From contig SCKN01000006.1 of NCBI GenBank assembly GCA_004124385.1, forward strand, positions 82,832 to 146,831: a DNA stretch of 64,000 nucleotides. Direction: 5' to 3'. The translations under genes were made by a program, and so were the position numbers. The notes under the pieces are model-generated. The model saw only the letters and a program-made list of their open reading frames with translations. It was not told where the DNA came from and did not search any database. This stretch comes from Fidelibacterota bacterium. GTDB taxonomy: Bacteria; Fidelibacterota; Marinisomatia; Marinisomatales; TCS55. Of the stretch, positions 1 to 10,252 are shown piece after piece; positions within the stretch are counted from its first letter, which is position 1; each line of letters opens with the position of its first letter.

Positions 1-437
1 ACCGTTGATTCCATTAAATTGTAATCACGTTCTACAAGGAATAATGATCCGCCAAGTATGGAGCAATTCACTGCAATTAATGGCAAGAAAATCCCCAAAT
101 TATGATATAGTACAGGTGAAAACTTGTCCATTATCATTTCTACTAGTTGTACAAGAGCAGCAATGACAGCTATAAAAACTATGAAATTCAAATAGCTTAA
201 ATCAACATTGGGTAAACCAAGCCATGTCAGCGCGCCTGCTTTCAGAAAATAATTATGAATAAGCCAATTTGCTGGAGCAGTAATTGTCAAAACAAAGGTT
301 ACAGCCATTCCTAGACCAATAGATGTCTGAACTTTATTCGAAATCGCCAGAAATGAGCACATTCCCAAGAAATATGCCAACAAGATATTTTCAACGAAAA
401 TTGCTTTGGTAATGAGGCTTAAATAATGTTCTAACAT
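1..437 (-). CDS. nqrE: Na+-translocating NADH:quinone reductase subunit E, cut by window edge
   Basis: Integral membrane subunit of Na+-NQR, which oxidises NADH, reduces quinone and exports Na+. About 145 N-terminal residues are visible; the family is near 200, so the C-terminus lies beyond position 1. The protein starts [18 protein letters not shown] and has hydrophobic segments throughout. It carries the two short Cys motifs expected for NqrE, LGMCSF near residue 26 and AVNCSILGG near residue 125. In this family these Cys, with those of NqrD, hold an iron centre inside the membrane. The ATG lies one base after the nqrD stop. nqrF, the NADH- and FAD-binding subunit, would be expected next, outside the window. 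Confidence 0.96.
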   Translation of the reverse strand, partial: MLEHYLSLITKAIFVENILLAYFLGMCSFLAISNKVQTSIGLGMAVTFVLTITAPANWLIHNYFLKAGALTWLGLPNVDLSYLNFIVFIAVIAALVQLVEMIMDKFSPVLYHNLGIFLPLIAVNCSILGGSLFLVERDYNLMEST

Positions 438-438
438 A

Positions 439-1065
439 TTATTTTTCCTCTACATCATATACGGTGCGTTGGATCCAAATGATTAATCCCAAAATAATGA
501 AAGCTCCGGGAGAAAGAACCATTAAACCATTATTAACATAACCTGATTCATAGAATGCAGTTGGAATGACTTGAAAACCATACAAGGTTCCACTACCTAA
601 TATTTCTCTAAAAACAGAAACAGCTATCAAGATAATACCATAGCCCAAAGCATTTCCAACTCCATCCAAAAATGCTTGACCCGGCTTATTTTGCATGGCA
701 AATGCTTCAGCTCGACCCATAACAATACAATTCGTAATTATCAGCCCTACAAAAACGGATAATTGTTTACTCATATCATACATATATGCTCTGAGTACTT
801 GATCGCATAAAATCACTAAAGAAGCAATCACAGCAAGCTGAATTATAATCCGTACACGAGCCGGAATAAAATTTCTTATAAGTGATATGAGCGTATTCGA
901 CATGCTCAAAACAAATATAACTGCCAACGTCATTATAACTGCAGTATCCACTTTAACCGTTACAGCTAATGCAGAACAGATACCAAGTACCTGTAATGTA
1001 ATTGGATTATTATTCATCAAGGGGTCTTTTAAAACTGTCTGTGATTTTTTACTCAAAAAGGCCAT
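439..1065 (-). CDS. nqrD: Na+-translocating NADH:quinone reductase subunit D
   Basis: 208-residue membrane subunit of Na+-NQR, full family length, with about six transmembrane segments. The pseudo-symmetric partner of NqrE, it has LGICSAL (Cys near residue 30) and [13 protein letters not shown] (Cys near 113), the conserved cysteines that help bind the membrane iron centre. The fixed order nqrC-nqrD-nqrE, and an NqrA without iron-sulfur motifs, place it in NQR rather than in the related Rnf complex. Its start codon overlaps the nqrC stop by one base (TGATG), so translation of the two is probably coupled. Confidence 0.96.
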   Translation of the reverse strand: MAFLSKKSQTVLKDPLMNNNPITLQVLGICSALAVTVKVDTAVIMTLAVIFVLSMSNTLISLIRNFIPARVRIIIQLAVIASLVILCDQVLRAYMYDMSKQLSVFVGLIITNCIVMGRAEAFAMQNKPGQAFLDGVGNALGYGIILIAVSVFREILGSGTLYGFQVIPTAFYESGYVNNGLMVLSPGAFIILGLIIWIQRTVYDVEEK

Positions 1066-1787
1066 CAGATACTCGCGTTAGTTCGAATACGTTTAAAAAA
1101 TGGTTCATATTTTTGCAAGTCATTCATTAAAAAATTGTTTAAACCTTTGCTTGTCATTGTGGCACCGGATATACCATCCACTTGATGGTATGCGTTTTTA
1201 GAAGATTCATCCACTTTCCCTCTTACAACTTGAATACCAACGAAATTACCCTCTTCATCCACGATTCGTTTACCAATAAAATTTTGTGTGAACCATTCTT
1301 TATCAACTTCGCCGCCTAAACCGGGAGTTTCACCATGTTTATAAAATTTAATACCCTTTACTGTCATACCGTCTGCTTCCAGAGCAAAATATCCGTAAAG
1401 AGTTGACCATAATCCTTTCCCAGAAATAGGAATTGCATACCCTTCAATTTCTTTGCCTTCTCGTTTTTTGCAATAAACAGGAGCAAGCATTGAATTGCTT
1501 TTAGTATCAATATCTTCCACATTCATACCGTCTACTATTTTGCCAGTTTCGTCAATTACAAAACTAACAATATTACTATCGAACAGAGTTTGAATTATTT
1601 CAGTTGTCCATAGTTCATCTTGACTTTCCTGAAAATCTAAAGAGCGTAATATATTTCGTTTAATATCGATAGCAACATTTAATTCCTGTTGTTCTTTCAA
1701 CGATGTTGCTGCGATCGATAACAAAAAGCCCAAGATAACAGTAACTATCCCAGTGAAGATTAACGTATATGAATTACTCTGCTGCAT
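1065..1787 (-). CDS. nqrC: Na+-translocating NADH:quinone reductase subunit C
   Basis: 240-residue FMN subunit of Na+-NQR. One N-terminal transmembrane anchor (about residues 8-28) is followed by a periplasmic FMN-binding domain. The covalent flavin site is visible as [12 protein letters not shown]; the Thr near residue 210 is the phosphoester-linked FMN attachment residue in this family. Modification normally needs the flavin transferase ApbE, which is not in this window. The start overlaps the end of nqrB by 14 bases. Confidence 0.96.
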   Translation of the reverse strand: MQQSNSYTLIFTGIVTVILGFLLSIAATSLKEQQELNVAIDIKRNILRSLDFQESQDELWTTEIIQTLFDSNIVSFVIDETGKIVDGMNVEDIDTKSNSMLAPVYCKKREGKEIEGYAIPISGKGLWSTLYGYFALEADGMTVKGIKFYKHGETPGLGGEVDKEWFTQNFIGKRIVDEEGNFVGIQVVRGKVDESSKNAYHQVDGISGATMTSKGLNNFLMNDLQKYEPFFKRIRTNASI

Positions 1788-2949
1788 ACCTAGCCATTCT
1801 TCGTTTTATTTTACCTTGAACAACATAATAATCAATCAGCGGTGCAAAAGCATTCATCAATAAAATTGCGAGCATTGTTCCTTCTGGATACGCAGGATTG
1901 ATCGAGCGTATTATGACAGTAAGTGCTCCAATTAAAATACCATAAATCCATCGACCTTTATCTGTGTGAGCACCTGTTACTGGTTCAGTTGCCATGAATG
2001 CCATTCCAAATAAAAATCCGCCCATAACAAGATGATAATGAGGTGGTAATGTCAACATAGTATTCGAAGATAACGGCGCCATGATATTTGTTAGCGTTGC
2101 CGTGCCAAGCAGTCCAATTAAAGCACCAGCAATAATTCGCCAATTGGCAATCTTTGTAAACACAAGAAATAGGACACCTAAAATAATTAATAATTTATTC
2201 GTTTCGCCAATTGAACCGGGGATGTATCCCCAGAACATATTACTCCATGAATAATTGAATTGAGTAATATTCATTAAAAGATCAACAGCATTTCCATTTT
2301 CAACCGCTGCAGGGACAGCTAGAGCAGTAGCTCCGGAAACACCATCTGCATGCAACCATACTTTATCACCGGAAATCTGACTAGGATACGCAAAAAAGAT
2401 AAAAGCCCTTGCAACTAAGGCAGGGTTGAAAATATTCATGCCCACGCCTCCAAATATTTCTTTACCGATAACAATGCCAAACGTTGTAGCAATAGCGACT
2501 TGCCACAATGGAATTGTGGGTGGCATAACCAATGGTATTAATGCACATGTGACAAGGAACCCTTCACTAATTGGATGTTTTCTCACTACGGCAAAAAGAA
2601 TTTCCCAAAACCCACCCACAGCAAATGTCATTGCCAGTACAGGTAAAATCACACCCATTCCTATTATGAAATTTTCCCAAGCGGATTGTACAGTTCCTGA
2701 AATTTGTGCAGTTTGAAAGCCGATATTGATTGCTCCAAAGATATAGCATGGCAATAGAGCTACAACAACTAATATCATAATACGTTTATTATCTACACTA
2801 TCACGAATATGGGGGCCACTTTCTGTTTTTTCACTTGTACTGAATAAAATAGTATCCGTTGCTTCATAAATTGGAAACAGCTTTTCCAGTGGGCCATCCT
2901 TTAAAAATTTAGGTTCCAAATTATCTAATATTTTTCGCAGGAATTTCAT
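1774..2949 (-). CDS. nqrB: Na+-translocating NADH:quinone reductase subunit B
   Basis: 391-residue core membrane subunit of Na+-NQR. It carries a second covalently bound FMN, riboflavin and, in characterised enzymes, the Na+ pathway. The FMN threonine motif DGVSGATALAVP is present (Thr near residue 208). The N-terminal about 55 residues are soluble and the rest is about ten hydrophobic helices. Length matches the family (about 400). It begins one base after the nqrA stop and overlaps nqrC. Confidence 0.97.
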   Translation of the reverse strand: MKFLRKILDNLEPKFLKDGPLEKLFPIYEATDTILFSTSEKTESGPHIRDSVDNKRIMILVVVALLPCYIFGAINIGFQTAQISGTVQSAWENFIIGMGVILPVLAMTFAVGGFWEILFAVVRKHPISEGFLVTCALIPLVMPPTIPLWQVAIATTFGIVIGKEIFGGVGMNIFNPALVARAFIFFAYPSQISGDKVWLHADGVSGATALAVPAAVENGNAVDLLMNITQFNYSWSNMFWGYIPGSIGETNKLLIILGVLFLVFTKIANWRIIAGALIGLLGTATLTNIMAPLSSNTMLTLPPHYHLVMGGFLFGMAFMATEPVTGAHTDKGRWIYGILIGALTVIIRSINPAYPEGTMLAILLMNAFAPLIDYYVVQGKIKRRMARYAAE

Positions 2950-2950
2950 T

Positions 2951-4303
2951 TTATACTTCTGCCTCCAACATATCCAATCCTTGGCGAATTACATTCCCAA
3001 CATCAATTTTGCTTGGGCAGGAAAATGAACATAAAGCGAAATCTTCTTCATCACACTCAATTAGACCTAATTGTTCCATCTCTTCAATATCATTGGCTAT
3101 AATAGCACGATAAAGTTGATTAGGTAGTATATCCATGGGTAAAACATTTTCCCACGTATTAATTGGAAGCATAGCTCGTTCTTCTCCATTTTGCAAAGTA
3201 GAAAAGGGAAACGTTGATGTTCCAAATTTAAAATAAGTATGGGTCAAACTATAGTGACTTTTACTTGAACCAGGATGCAACATTCCAAGAAATGTACGTT
3301 TGTCTGAATGTGGAATACTAGCCACTGCACTATTATAATAATGGATAAAATCATCTTTGTCCACGGTAGATCCAGTTAATACATCACCAGAAACCATGCG
3401 ATGAGACACATCATGCAAGCGGTCAGTTACTAATGATTGTATTGAAGCACCCATACGAGATTTCAAGTGTATAGGATTTTTAACTCCGGGACCACCAATT
3501 GCAATAATCAAACTTGGATCAAATATACCTTTAAGGAAAAGACGTCCAATTGTAACCACATGTTGAACGTTCACTGTCCAAATAACTTTCCTGGGTGTTA
3601 ATGGGTTAATGTTGTGAATTTGAATTCCAACATTACCAGCCGGATGGGGACCACTGATCAAGTGCGTTTCAGCATGTTGTAGATCCTTGAAAGTATCAGA
3701 CGTACAATTCTCATCAACGACAACATTTACTTTTCCTTCTGTCAATTTTGATAATGCTGTAATGCCTGCTTGGAATGAAGATCGTCTGTTACGTAATGCC
3801 ACATCTAAGTCCACAGATAAGGGAGCTGAATTGTAACAAGAAATAAAAATTGAATCAGGCAAATCCCTAGGATTGGCTATTTTATTAAACGGGCGCTGAC
3901 GAATCAAAGGCCACATGCCAGCATTAAGTAATTGATCTTTTACCTGATCATTTGTCAGATTAGTAATTTCTTGATGATCATAATAAGCATGTTCAAGAGC
4001 TTCTTCATTTTTATCAACTACTATAATTATTTTTTCAATAACTCTCCGTTGTCCATAATGAATTGCGGATATTTTTCCACTGCCAAGTGCAGCCCATTTT
4101 ACATCTGGTATTTTTTTGTCAAAAAATAAAGGAGTTCCTATTTTGACTGTATCGCCTTCATTTACTAGAAGCTTCGGTTTTATATATCGAAATTCTTCAG
4201 GTAGATATGCCACTGATACAGTTTGCCCGGCATTCACTAAATCTAAAGATGGTACACCAGAAATTTGAATGTTATGGCCTTTTTTTATAATTATACGTGC
4301 CAC
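2951..4303 (-). CDS. nqrA: Na+-translocating NADH:quinone reductase subunit A
   Basis: 450-residue cytoplasmic subunit of Na+-NQR. It starts ARIIIKKGHNIQISGVPS and contains the N-terminal NqrA fold with lipoyl-like features. There is no CxxCxxC ferredoxin motif, which separates it from RnfC. The only sensible start is GTG at 4301-4303, preceded by a weak purine stretch. It begins only 22 bases after the end of nuoN in the same direction, with no terminator visible between them, so nqr may be read through from the complex I operon. Confidence 0.95.
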   Translation of the reverse strand: MARIIIKKGHNIQISGVPSLDLVNAGQTVSVAYLPEEFRYIKPKLLVNEGDTVKIGTPLFFDKKIPDVKWAALGSGKISAIHYGQRRVIEKIIIVVDKNEEALEHAYYDHQEITNLTNDQVKDQLLNAGMWPLIRQRPFNKIANPRDLPDSIFISCYNSAPLSVDLDVALRNRRSSFQAGITALSKLTEGKVNVVVDENCTSDTFKDLQHAETHLISGPHPAGNVGIQIHNINPLTPRKVIWTVNVQHVVTIGRLFLKGIFDPSLIIAIGGPGVKNPIHLKSRMGASIQSLVTDRLHDVSHRMVSGDVLTGSTVDKDDFIHYYNSAVASIPHSDKRTFLGMLHPGSSKSHYSLTHTYFKFGTSTFPFSTLQNGEERAMLPINTWENVLPMDILPNQLYRAIIANDIEEMEQLGLIECDEEDFALCSFSCPSKIDVGNVIRQGLDMLEAEV

Positions 4304-4325
4304 ACTAAACCCAAGTGATTAATCA

Positions 4326-5819
4326 TTAAATTACCTGTGTAAATAGAACCAATGATTTAGAGACCCAATTAGCAATTGGCACCCAATAGATTCCAAAGAT
4401 AACAGTCGGAATAGCTAAAGCCATTAGAATGAGCAAGACTGCGAACGGTGGAACAATCACAGATTCACTGGATTTACCTTCAAAAAACATAACTTTTACT
4501 ACTCGCATATAATAATATAAAGATATCACACTATTGATGCCTCCAACAATGGCTAACCAATAAAGTTGAGGACCACTATTTATAACTGCAGCAAAAATGT
4601 AAAATTTTCCAATAAAACCGGCAGTCGGTGGTATTCCAGTTAATGAAATCATGAAAATTGTCATTACAATTCCAACAATTGGTATTTTCCAGCCTAATCC
4701 ACTAAAATCATCAAATGTTTCTCCACCGCCTTGGGATTTCACATAAATCACAACAAAAAATGCACCCAGATTCATAAACAAATACATGACAAGGTAAATC
4801 ATGACCGCATATACACCTTGAGATGATAGAGTTGGCAAAGCCATTAGCATATAACCTGCATGTGCTATACTTGAATAAGCCAACATCCGTTTAATATTGT
4901 TTTGCTGCATCGCTACAAGGTTCCCAAGCGTCATGGTTATCACAGCTAATACAGCCAACAATTGTGGCCAGGGTAGTTCTGTATACGTTGTGAGTGAAGG
5001 ATCCATAAAAGAGGCTCCATCACCAAACACTTGATTGAAAAAACGGATAATGAGTGCAAAGCCCGCAGCTTTAGGTGCTACAGACAAATATGCTGTAATG
5101 GATGTAGGCGACCCTTCGTACACATCCGGTGTCCAAAAATGAAATGGTACAGCAGAAATTTTATATCCAAATCCTGCCAGAATAAATATAGTAGCTAAAG
5201 TAAAAGCAAAATCTGCACTACCTTCCAAATTCCACATAGCTTCTTGGATGGCAAAGAATTTTGTTGAGCCTGCCAGACCAAAAACGATGCTCAACCCAAA
5301 CAGCATAATCCCAGATGAAAAAGCGCCGTAAATAACATATTTTAATGATGCTTCATTGGAACGTAAATCATTTCGTAAATACCCAGCGAGAATAAAGGAT
5401 GAAATGGATACAATTTCAATTGCAAGGTAAACCATTATCAAGTCAATAGCTGACACCATAAGAAACATGCCGAAAACCATTATTGCTAATAATGCGTAAT
5501 ATTCTCCGGTACGATAACCATCTAATTCACTTGTACGCTGGGAAATAAAAATGACAAAGACTGTAGCAAGAATGATTAATGTTTTGAAAAAAGAGGCATA
5601 AGGATCAAACGCCAAATTCTCCATAAAGAGAGTTGTAACTATTGTGCTATCTTGTAATCGAATAGCTAAATACGTAAGCACCAAACCACCTAAAACCCAC
5701 AGCGCTGTTTTACCCGATTCTTTCGCAGAATAAAATAAGTCAGCAATGATTGTGACAAGAACTGTAACTGTCAGAATTAGTTCCGGCCAGTAAAGGCTTA
5801 AACTTTGGAGATTATTCAT
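4326..5819 (-). CDS. nuoN: NADH-quinone oxidoreductase (complex I) subunit N
   Basis: 497-residue antiporter-like membrane subunit of complex I, one of three proton-channel modules. Expected landmarks are seen: YLAIEIVSISSF with the conserved Glu in helix 5, and KISAVPFHFWTPDVYEGSP with the conserved Lys and His of the broken helices. About 14 transmembrane segments. It is the last gene of the nuo block, 6 bases after nuoM, and is followed at once by nqrA. Confidence 0.97.
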   Translation of the reverse strand: MNNLQSLSLYWPELILTVTVLVTIIADLFYSAKESGKTALWVLGGLVLTYLAIRLQDSTIVTTLFMENLAFDPYASFFKTLIILATVFVIFISQRTSELDGYRTGEYYALLAIMVFGMFLMVSAIDLIMVYLAIEIVSISSFILAGYLRNDLRSNEASLKYVIYGAFSSGIMLFGLSIVFGLAGSTKFFAIQEAMWNLEGSADFAFTLATIFILAGFGYKISAVPFHFWTPDVYEGSPTSITAYLSVAPKAAGFALIIRFFNQVFGDGASFMDPSLTTYTELPWPQLLAVLAVITMTLGNLVAMQQNNIKRMLAYSSIAHAGYMLMALPTLSSQGVYAVMIYLVMYLFMNLGAFFVVIYVKSQGGGETFDDFSGLGWKIPIVGIVMTIFMISLTGIPPTAGFIGKFYIFAAVINSGPQLYWLAIVGGINSVISLYYYMRVVKVMFFEGKSSESVIVPPFAVLLILMALAIPTVIFGIYWVPIANWVSKSLVLFTQVI

Positions 5820-5825
5820 TCGTTA

Positions 5826-7376
5826 TTAAAATGCTCCTGCAATACTACCAAAACCGGCAATTTTATCAATTATTACATTCATTGTACTGCTGATTAAATC
5901 CAGAAATGGTCGTGGATAAATTCCAAAAAACAGCGTAATGACTAATAAAGGAACAACTGTAAACAACTCCATTTTATTAATTTCAGGTAATTCTTTATAT
6001 TTTTCATTTAATTCACCCATAAAGATGCGTTGAAACGCCCATAAAAAATATGCAGCGTTTAGCAGAATTCCGATGGTGGATGCGATAACAATTGCTTTAA
6101 AGACAGGAAAGGCGCCGATGAAACACATGGCTTCACTAATAAAACCTGAAAGACCGGGTAAACCGAGTCCAGCAAAAAAGGCAACAGCAACAATACCTGA
6201 ATAAATGGGCATCGATGTTGCCAATCCGCCAAAACCTTCAATATTCCTATGGTGAGCTCGATCATAAATAACGCCTACAAGAATAAATAACATTGCAGAA
6301 ATAGTACCATGGTTAAACATTTGAAAGACAGCTCCTCCTAATCCGGCCTGCGCTGCCAGCAGATTATTTCCATTCACTTCACCAGCTGCAATCACAGCAG
6401 CCATTCCAATGAGTAAATAACCCATATGATTCACACTGGAGTAAGCTACCAGTTTTTTCAAGTCCTTTTGAGCGAGAGCACACAAGGCACCCCAAATAAC
6501 ATTAATGAGACCCAACAAAGCGAGTGCTCCGGCAAACCACCAAACAGCAACGGGTAACATCGTGTAATTGATCCGCAATATACCGTATACGCCAAGTTTA
6601 AGCAGAATTCCAGCCAATATAACTGAAATAGCCGTAGGTGCTTCTACATGGACCAAAGGTAGCCAAGTATGAAATGGGAAAACGGGTATTTTAATAGCAA
6701 ATCCTATAAACAGCATAACCCAAATAACTTTTACTGCACTCATGCCCCACCACATTACACCATCTAAAGCGGTCGGAGCTGTTTGCATAAGAAGTATCAT
6801 GTCAAATGTCATTCCACATGTAAAATACAAAGCCAGAATTGCAATGAGTATTAATACCGATCCAAATAATGTATATAGGAAAAACTTTATTGCAGCATAT
6901 TCACGCTGGGGTCCGCCCCACATGCCAATCAGGAAATACATGGGCAGAAGCATCACTTCCCAAAATATGAAAAAAAGAAAGAAATCCAGCGATAGAAAAA
7001 CACCCATAACTCCAGTATCTAAGAGAAGAAAAAGTGCAAAATATCCTTTGTGAGCACGATCAATTTTCCAGCTGACAAATGTTCCCAAGAAAAATAATAA
7101 TCCCGTTAAAATAACCATGGGCAGACTTAAACCATCTACACCTAATATATAGGTTATATTAAATGATGGAATCCATTCTGCTCTTTCCATAAACTGGAAT
7201 CCGCCATTTGACGCATCAAATCGTGACCATAGTCCAATAGTTGCTAAAAATTGAATTCCAGTTGCAACAGCTGTAACAATTTTTATCAATAGCACATTCT
7301 CTCTAGGAACAAATGCAATTGCAACCATGCCAATTATTGGAATCCAGATAATCCAACTTAGAATGTTAATATCCAT
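5826..7376 (-). CDS. nuoM: NADH-quinone oxidoreductase subunit M
   Basis: 516-residue antiporter-like proton-channel subunit of complex I. It shows FIFWEVMLLPMYFLIGMWGG, with the essential Glu, and KIPVFPFHTWLPLVHVEAPT, both diagnostic for NuoM. About 14 membrane helices, usual family length. It lies 27 bases after nuoL in the same operon. Confidence 0.97.
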   Translation of the reverse strand: MDINILSWIIWIPIIGMVAIAFVPRENVLLIKIVTAVATGIQFLATIGLWSRFDASNGGFQFMERAEWIPSFNITYILGVDGLSLPMVILTGLLFFLGTFVSWKIDRAHKGYFALFLLLDTGVMGVFLSLDFFLFFIFWEVMLLPMYFLIGMWGGPQREYAAIKFFLYTLFGSVLILIAILALYFTCGMTFDMILLMQTAPTALDGVMWWGMSAVKVIWVMLFIGFAIKIPVFPFHTWLPLVHVEAPTAISVILAGILLKLGVYGILRINYTMLPVAVWWFAGALALLGLINVIWGALCALAQKDLKKLVAYSSVNHMGYLLIGMAAVIAAGEVNGNNLLAAQAGLGGAVFQMFNHGTISAMLFILVGVIYDRAHHRNIEGFGGLATSMPIYSGIVAVAFFAGLGLPGLSGFISEAMCFIGAFPVFKAIVIASTIGILLNAAYFLWAFQRIFMGELNEKYKELPEINKMELFTVVPLLVITLFFGIYPRPFLDLISSTMNVIIDKIAGFGSIAGAF

Positions 7377-7403
7377 TCCTATTCCTTTAACCTTTCAATT
7401 CTT

Positions 7404-9455
7404 TTAAAATGACTGCACCAGAACGATTATGACAACTCCTAAAAGCGCAAAGAGTAAGTAACTTTGCAAACGGCCTGTTTGTAAAAACTTCAATATTCCA
7501 CCGGCCTGGCGGACACTGCGGCCGATACCATCTACGATTGTTTGGTCTAATCCATCGTAATCCAATCGACCGGTAAAAAACGATAATACTTTCGTCACTC
7601 GGCCAAATCCGTTAATAAAATATTTGTCGTACAAATCCCAATCAATGTATGCCACAAGGCCAGATAGCTTCAAAAATGGTTGATAGAGAAATCGATTGTA
7701 GTTTTCATCGAAAAAATATTTGTTCAATGATAAATTGTACATGGGCTTGAGTTTTTCTGACCATTCATCAGCAGAAAGTTTTTTCTTATAATAAAATGTC
7801 CAAGATAAAAATATACCCAATGCAGCTACAAAAAGTGATAATGCCATGGCCGTATAATGTGCATGGTGAACACCTTCCGCAATATAATGTGCGGATGGAT
7901 TTCCCGGTACTGCAGCATCGGAAGCAATGATGAGTTCCGTAAACCAGCCATGGTCTGAAAAGGGATTAAAATATGGCAATGTATAAAAAATGAAAATACT
8001 CATTGAACTTAAAAGAATTAAAGGGAAAGTCATTTCTTTAGGTGATTCATGAATATCATCAGCGATTTCAGCTATTTGCGGTTGGCCATGGAATGTCATA
8101 AAAATTAAGCGGAACATATAAAATGCCGTGATGGCTGCTGCTCCAAAACCGAAAACAGGTAAAAGAAAATGCGTGGGATGATGAGATGCAAATGAAAGAG
8201 TACCGGCCAGAATTGCATCTTTTGATAAAAAACCTGAAAAAAGAGGCACACCGGAAATTGCCAAAGTACTAATCAGCATGGCCCAGTATGTAACGGGCAT
8301 CTTATTTTTAAAGCCTCCCATATTTCGCATATCTTGAGGATCAGTTTCATGATCATGTTTTTTATGTAACGCATGATGCATGGCATGTATCACAGAACCT
8401 GAACCATAAAATAAACATGCCTTAAACATGGCATGTGTCACCAAATGGAAGAAGCCGGCAATATACGCCCCCGTTCCTACAGACAAAATCATATAACCCA
8501 ATTGACTGACGGTTGAGTATGCGAGCACTTTTTTTATATCATTTTGAGTGATGGCAATTGTTGCCGCAAAAAGAGCTGTGAAGCCACCCACATACGCAAT
8601 GACAAGCAATGCATCGGGAGTAAATAATGGAAATAAGCGAACACATAAATACACTCCGGCAGCAACCATCGTAGCTGCATGCATCAAAGCGGAAACGGGT
8701 GTAGGGCCTTCCATGGCATCCGGGAGCCAAATATGTAATGGAAATTGAGACGATTTAGCCATGGCACCTAAAAATAATCCCAGACCAGCAAATGTCAGAA
8801 CAGTTCCACCCATTTTTCCCGCAGCAATTCCATCAAATATTTCTGAAAATACAAATGTACCTAATGTTGAAAAAATGAGCATTATTCCAATAAAAAAGCC
8901 AATATCCCCTACACGGTTGGTCAAAAATGCTTTTTTTGCTGCATCAGCGGCGGATTCTTTTTCAAACCAGTGGCCGATCAATAAAAACGAACTCACACCC
9001 ACCAACTCCCAAAACATATACATGGAGATTAAATTATTCGCCAGAACAATGCCGTTCATGCTGAACGTAAACAGACCCAAATAAGCAAAATAGCGAGAAT
9101 AACGAATATCGCCTTCCAAATATTTGATAGAAAAAATGTGGGTCATGGTCGATATGAGCGCTACAACAAGCAGCATGGTAATCGTAATATTATCTACCAA
9201 AAACCCCAATTCGATGTGAAATGCTCCCATGTCCAGCCAAGTGAATGATGCTTCCTGGGCGAATTCCGGATCATGCCCTATAAGCATGGATGCAAACATA
9301 GCAATGGCCAAAATCAATGTTGTAATTACAGCAGATATGGACACCCAATCGCCTTGGCGAGGTAGTCGTTTTCCAATAAATATTTGGATAACAAAAGCTG
9401 CCAACGGTAAGAATAAAATTAACAGCGAATAATCCATAATCATATTACCGGTCAT
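7404..9455 (-). CDS. nuoL: NADH-quinone oxidoreductase subunit L
   Basis: 683-residue distal proton-channel subunit of complex I. Core motifs are MYMFWELVGVSSFLLIG (essential Glu) and AKSSQFPLHIWLPDAMEGP. The C-terminal part holds the long lateral helix that clamps the membrane arm and a final transmembrane anchor near the end (SYLLFALLGVVIIVL). The length is at the upper end for NuoL. The start overlaps the nuoK stop by four bases. Confidence 0.97.
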   Translation of the reverse strand: MTGNMIMDYSLLILFLPLAAFVIQIFIGKRLPRQGDWVSISAVITTLILAIAMFASMLIGHDPEFAQEASFTWLDMGAFHIELGFLVDNITITMLLVVALISTMTHIFSIKYLEGDIRYSRYFAYLGLFTFSMNGIVLANNLISMYMFWELVGVSSFLLIGHWFEKESAADAAKKAFLTNRVGDIGFFIGIMLIFSTLGTFVFSEIFDGIAAGKMGGTVLTFAGLGLFLGAMAKSSQFPLHIWLPDAMEGPTPVSALMHAATMVAAGVYLCVRLFPLFTPDALLVIAYVGGFTALFAATIAITQNDIKKVLAYSTVSQLGYMILSVGTGAYIAGFFHLVTHAMFKACLFYGSGSVIHAMHHALHKKHDHETDPQDMRNMGGFKNKMPVTYWAMLISTLAISGVPLFSGFLSKDAILAGTLSFASHHPTHFLLPVFGFGAAAITAFYMFRLIFMTFHGQPQIAEIADDIHESPKEMTFPLILLSSMSIFIFYTLPYFNPFSDHGWFTELIIASDAAVPGNPSAHYIAEGVHHAHYTAMALSLFVAALGIFLSWTFYYKKKLSADEWSEKLKPMYNLSLNKYFFDENYNRFLYQPFLKLSGLVAYIDWDLYDKYFINGFGRVTKVLSFFTGRLDYDGLDQTIVDGIGRSVRQAGGILKFLQTGRLQSYLLFALLGVVIIVLVQSF

Positions 9456-9757
9456 TGCTGCAACTCCCTAACATCATCAATGTTGATTGTTCTGAAATTA
9501 TTATAAATGTTAATAATGATTGCCAAGGCAACAGCCGCTTCAGCCGCAGCCATAATAATGACAAATAATGCAAAAATATGACCCACAATATTCATGCCAC
9601 CATATTTAGCAAACGCAAGGAAATTTAAATTAGCTGCATTTAAAATAAGTTCGATACCCATGAGAACAGCTACACCATTACGGCGTGTAATCACACCAAA
9701 TAGTCCCAACGAAAACAGAATTGCAGCAATAAATAAATATGTATTTAAACTATCCAC
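9452..9757 (-). CDS. nuoK: NADH-quinone oxidoreductase subunit K
   Basis: 101-residue, three-helix membrane subunit of complex I, homologous to MrpC. Both conserved membrane glutamates are visible, in GIELILNAANLNFLAF and in IIMAAAEAAVALAIII. Size is typical. It overlaps nuoJ by one base and nuoL by four, so the small membrane subunits are probably translationally coupled. Confidence 0.97.
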   Translation of the reverse strand: MDSLNTYLFIAAILFSLGLFGVITRRNGVAVLMGIELILNAANLNFLAFAKYGGMNIVGHIFALFVIIMAAAEAAVALAIIINIYNNFRTINIDDVRELQQ

Positions 9758-10245
9758 TATTCACCACTCCGTGACAACATAGCAGCACCAATTAATGCCG
9801 CTAATAATAATAGAGATGCAACTTCGAAGGGAAGCAAATACTCCATCATGAGTAATGTACCGATTGTAGCGGTCGTTTGAGCCGGCTCGACAAATTCTGT
9901 TTGATACCAAGGTGTATTTAGTATCATAATTCCCAGTACAATAATGATCCCTAACACAGCTACTCCACCCATACCTTTTTGTACGCTTGTATGAGAAATA
10001 TTCACCGATGTAATGCGATTGGTTAACATGATTCCAAAAATGATTAGGACAAGAATTCCACCTACATATATCACTACTTGGGCTCCGGCTAAAAAGTCAG
10101 CCCATAAGAACACATATAACGAAGCGACGCCAAAAAGAGTAAACAATAGGGCGATTGCAGAATAAACTAGTTTTTCATTTAATACAACAATTAATGCTGA
10201 CCCCAATGTCAGTATAACAACAAACCAAAATGCCACATCTATCAT
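9757..10245 (-). CDS. nuoJ: NADH-quinone oxidoreductase subunit J
   Basis: 162-residue membrane subunit of complex I with five hydrophobic segments. The stretch VYVGGILVLIIFGIMLTNR matches the conserved third helix (the pi-bulge region) of NuoJ. It begins seven bases after the nuoI stop and shares one base with nuoK. Position between nuoI and nuoK is the standard order. Confidence 0.96.
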   Translation of the reverse strand: MIDVAFWFVVILTLGSALIVVLNEKLVYSAIALLFTLFGVASLYVFLWADFLAGAQVVIYVGGILVLIIFGIMLTNRITSVNISHTSVQKGMGGVAVLGIIIVLGIMILNTPWYQTEFVEPAQTTATIGTLLMMEYLLPFEVASLLLLAALIGAAMLSRSGE

Positions 10246-10252
10246 TAAGCGT

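Noticed and set aside
1..4303. Rnf complex (RnfABCDGE) instead of Na+-NQR
   Set aside because: The first subunit lacks the ferredoxin CxxCxxC motifs of RnfC, and gene order A-B-C-D-E with SGAT motifs in B and C fits NQR.
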